NCBI GenBank assembly: GCA_030549335.1 | Contig: CM060196.1 | Span: 14,213,501-14,277,500 of the forward strand | Length of the DNA: 64,000 bases | From: Pontederia crassipes | Lineage: Eukaryota; Streptophyta; Magnoliopsida; Commelinales; Pontederiaceae | Reading direction: 5' to 3' | Part shown: positions 63,708-64,000 of the stretch, piece after piece | Layout of the letters: the number at the start of each line of letters is the position of its first letter | How positions within the stretch are numbered: position 1 is the stretch's first letter | Program-made: the position numbers and the translations under genes | The notes under the pieces: generated by a model | Databases searched by the model: none | Seen by the model: the letters and a program-made list of their open reading frames with translations, nothing else | Told to the model about the DNA's origin: nothing

Positions 63708-64000
63708 GTAAGGATTCATGCTTTGTATTACTCAAAAGAACTCTTAATATTTTTTCTATGAAACACCTTTAATTTTTAAATAATGAAAAATATTAATTAA
63801 ATCTTTTTTGGTTTGTCTTCTTATACCACGAATGCGAATTCAATATTTTCTTTTGTTAATCGCTTTGTTTTTTTATACAATAAGAAATACCTTTAACTAC
63901 TTTTTTCTCATTTTACGTAATATCTTTAATCTTTCTATTTATACATTTCCCTAAAAGTTAGCCATATTCTTTTAACATTATATCATTTGCTATTTTATTA

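Overview
This is nuclear DNA of a flowering plant. It holds intron-rich genes with GT-AG introns, AT-rich intergenic DNA and nested transposable elements. Exon 1 of each gene is much more GC-rich than the later exons (Ala/Gly/Asp-rich N-termini). That 5' GC gradient is typical of commelinid monocots, so I favour a monocot, but this is inference.

Four gene models read through completely, with every splice phase closing. They are a LIKE-COV (DUF502) membrane protein (+, 5625-16523, 7 exons, 283 aa); a LEA_2-type single-pass membrane protein (+, 21119-23828, 3 exons, 310 aa); an atypical ER protein disulfide isomerase ending in KDEL (+, 27227-33997, 12 exons, 531 aa); and a plastidic type I signal peptidase of the PLSP1 type (-, 36862-42115, 6 exons, 348 aa). 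A fifth locus at 44489-44744 is a clean first exon of a ubiquilin/DSK2-type ubiquitin receptor. No later exon was found in the remaining 19 kb. These are unrelated housekeeping genes, not a pathway cluster.

Most of the remaining sequence is mobile DNA. An RTE-type LINE family with a (TTG)n tail is present as a 3.17 kb full-length but inactivated copy (48235-51406), a 1.56 kb 5'-truncated copy, five internally deleted copies of about 155-177 bp, and fragments of about 70, 50 and 38 bp. Most carry target-site duplications (TSDs) of 13-21 bp. The LIKE-COV introns also hold a TRIM-like element (7249-8263) and a 2.75 kb solo LTR (9592-12341). A relative of that LTR bounds a deleted Ty3/gypsy-type element (53443-59158), which in turn contains a CACTA element (56385-57584). 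Two hAT-like elements with 8-bp TSDs lie at 17458-18429 and 18578-19126. The first carries a GC-rich 21-bp minisatellite related to DNA inside the CACTA element.

Layout: 1-5.3 kb, degenerate LTR-type repeats; 5.3-16.5 kb, LIKE-COV gene; 17.4-19.1 kb, two hAT elements; 20.4-23.8 kb, LEA_2 gene; 27.2-34.0 kb, PDI; 34.0-36.9 kb, AT-rich convergent spacer; 36.9-42.1 kb, PLSP1; 44.5 kb, DSK2 first exon; 45.9-46.6 kb, RTE-derived short element and plastid ycf2-like DNA; 48.2-51.4 kb, RTE; 53.4-59.2 kb, nested LTR and CACTA elements; 59.2-64 kb, repeats, a long inverted-repeat element, microsatellites and one unassigned candidate exon. Exons, splice sites and repeat boundaries were read by eye; no database search was run.
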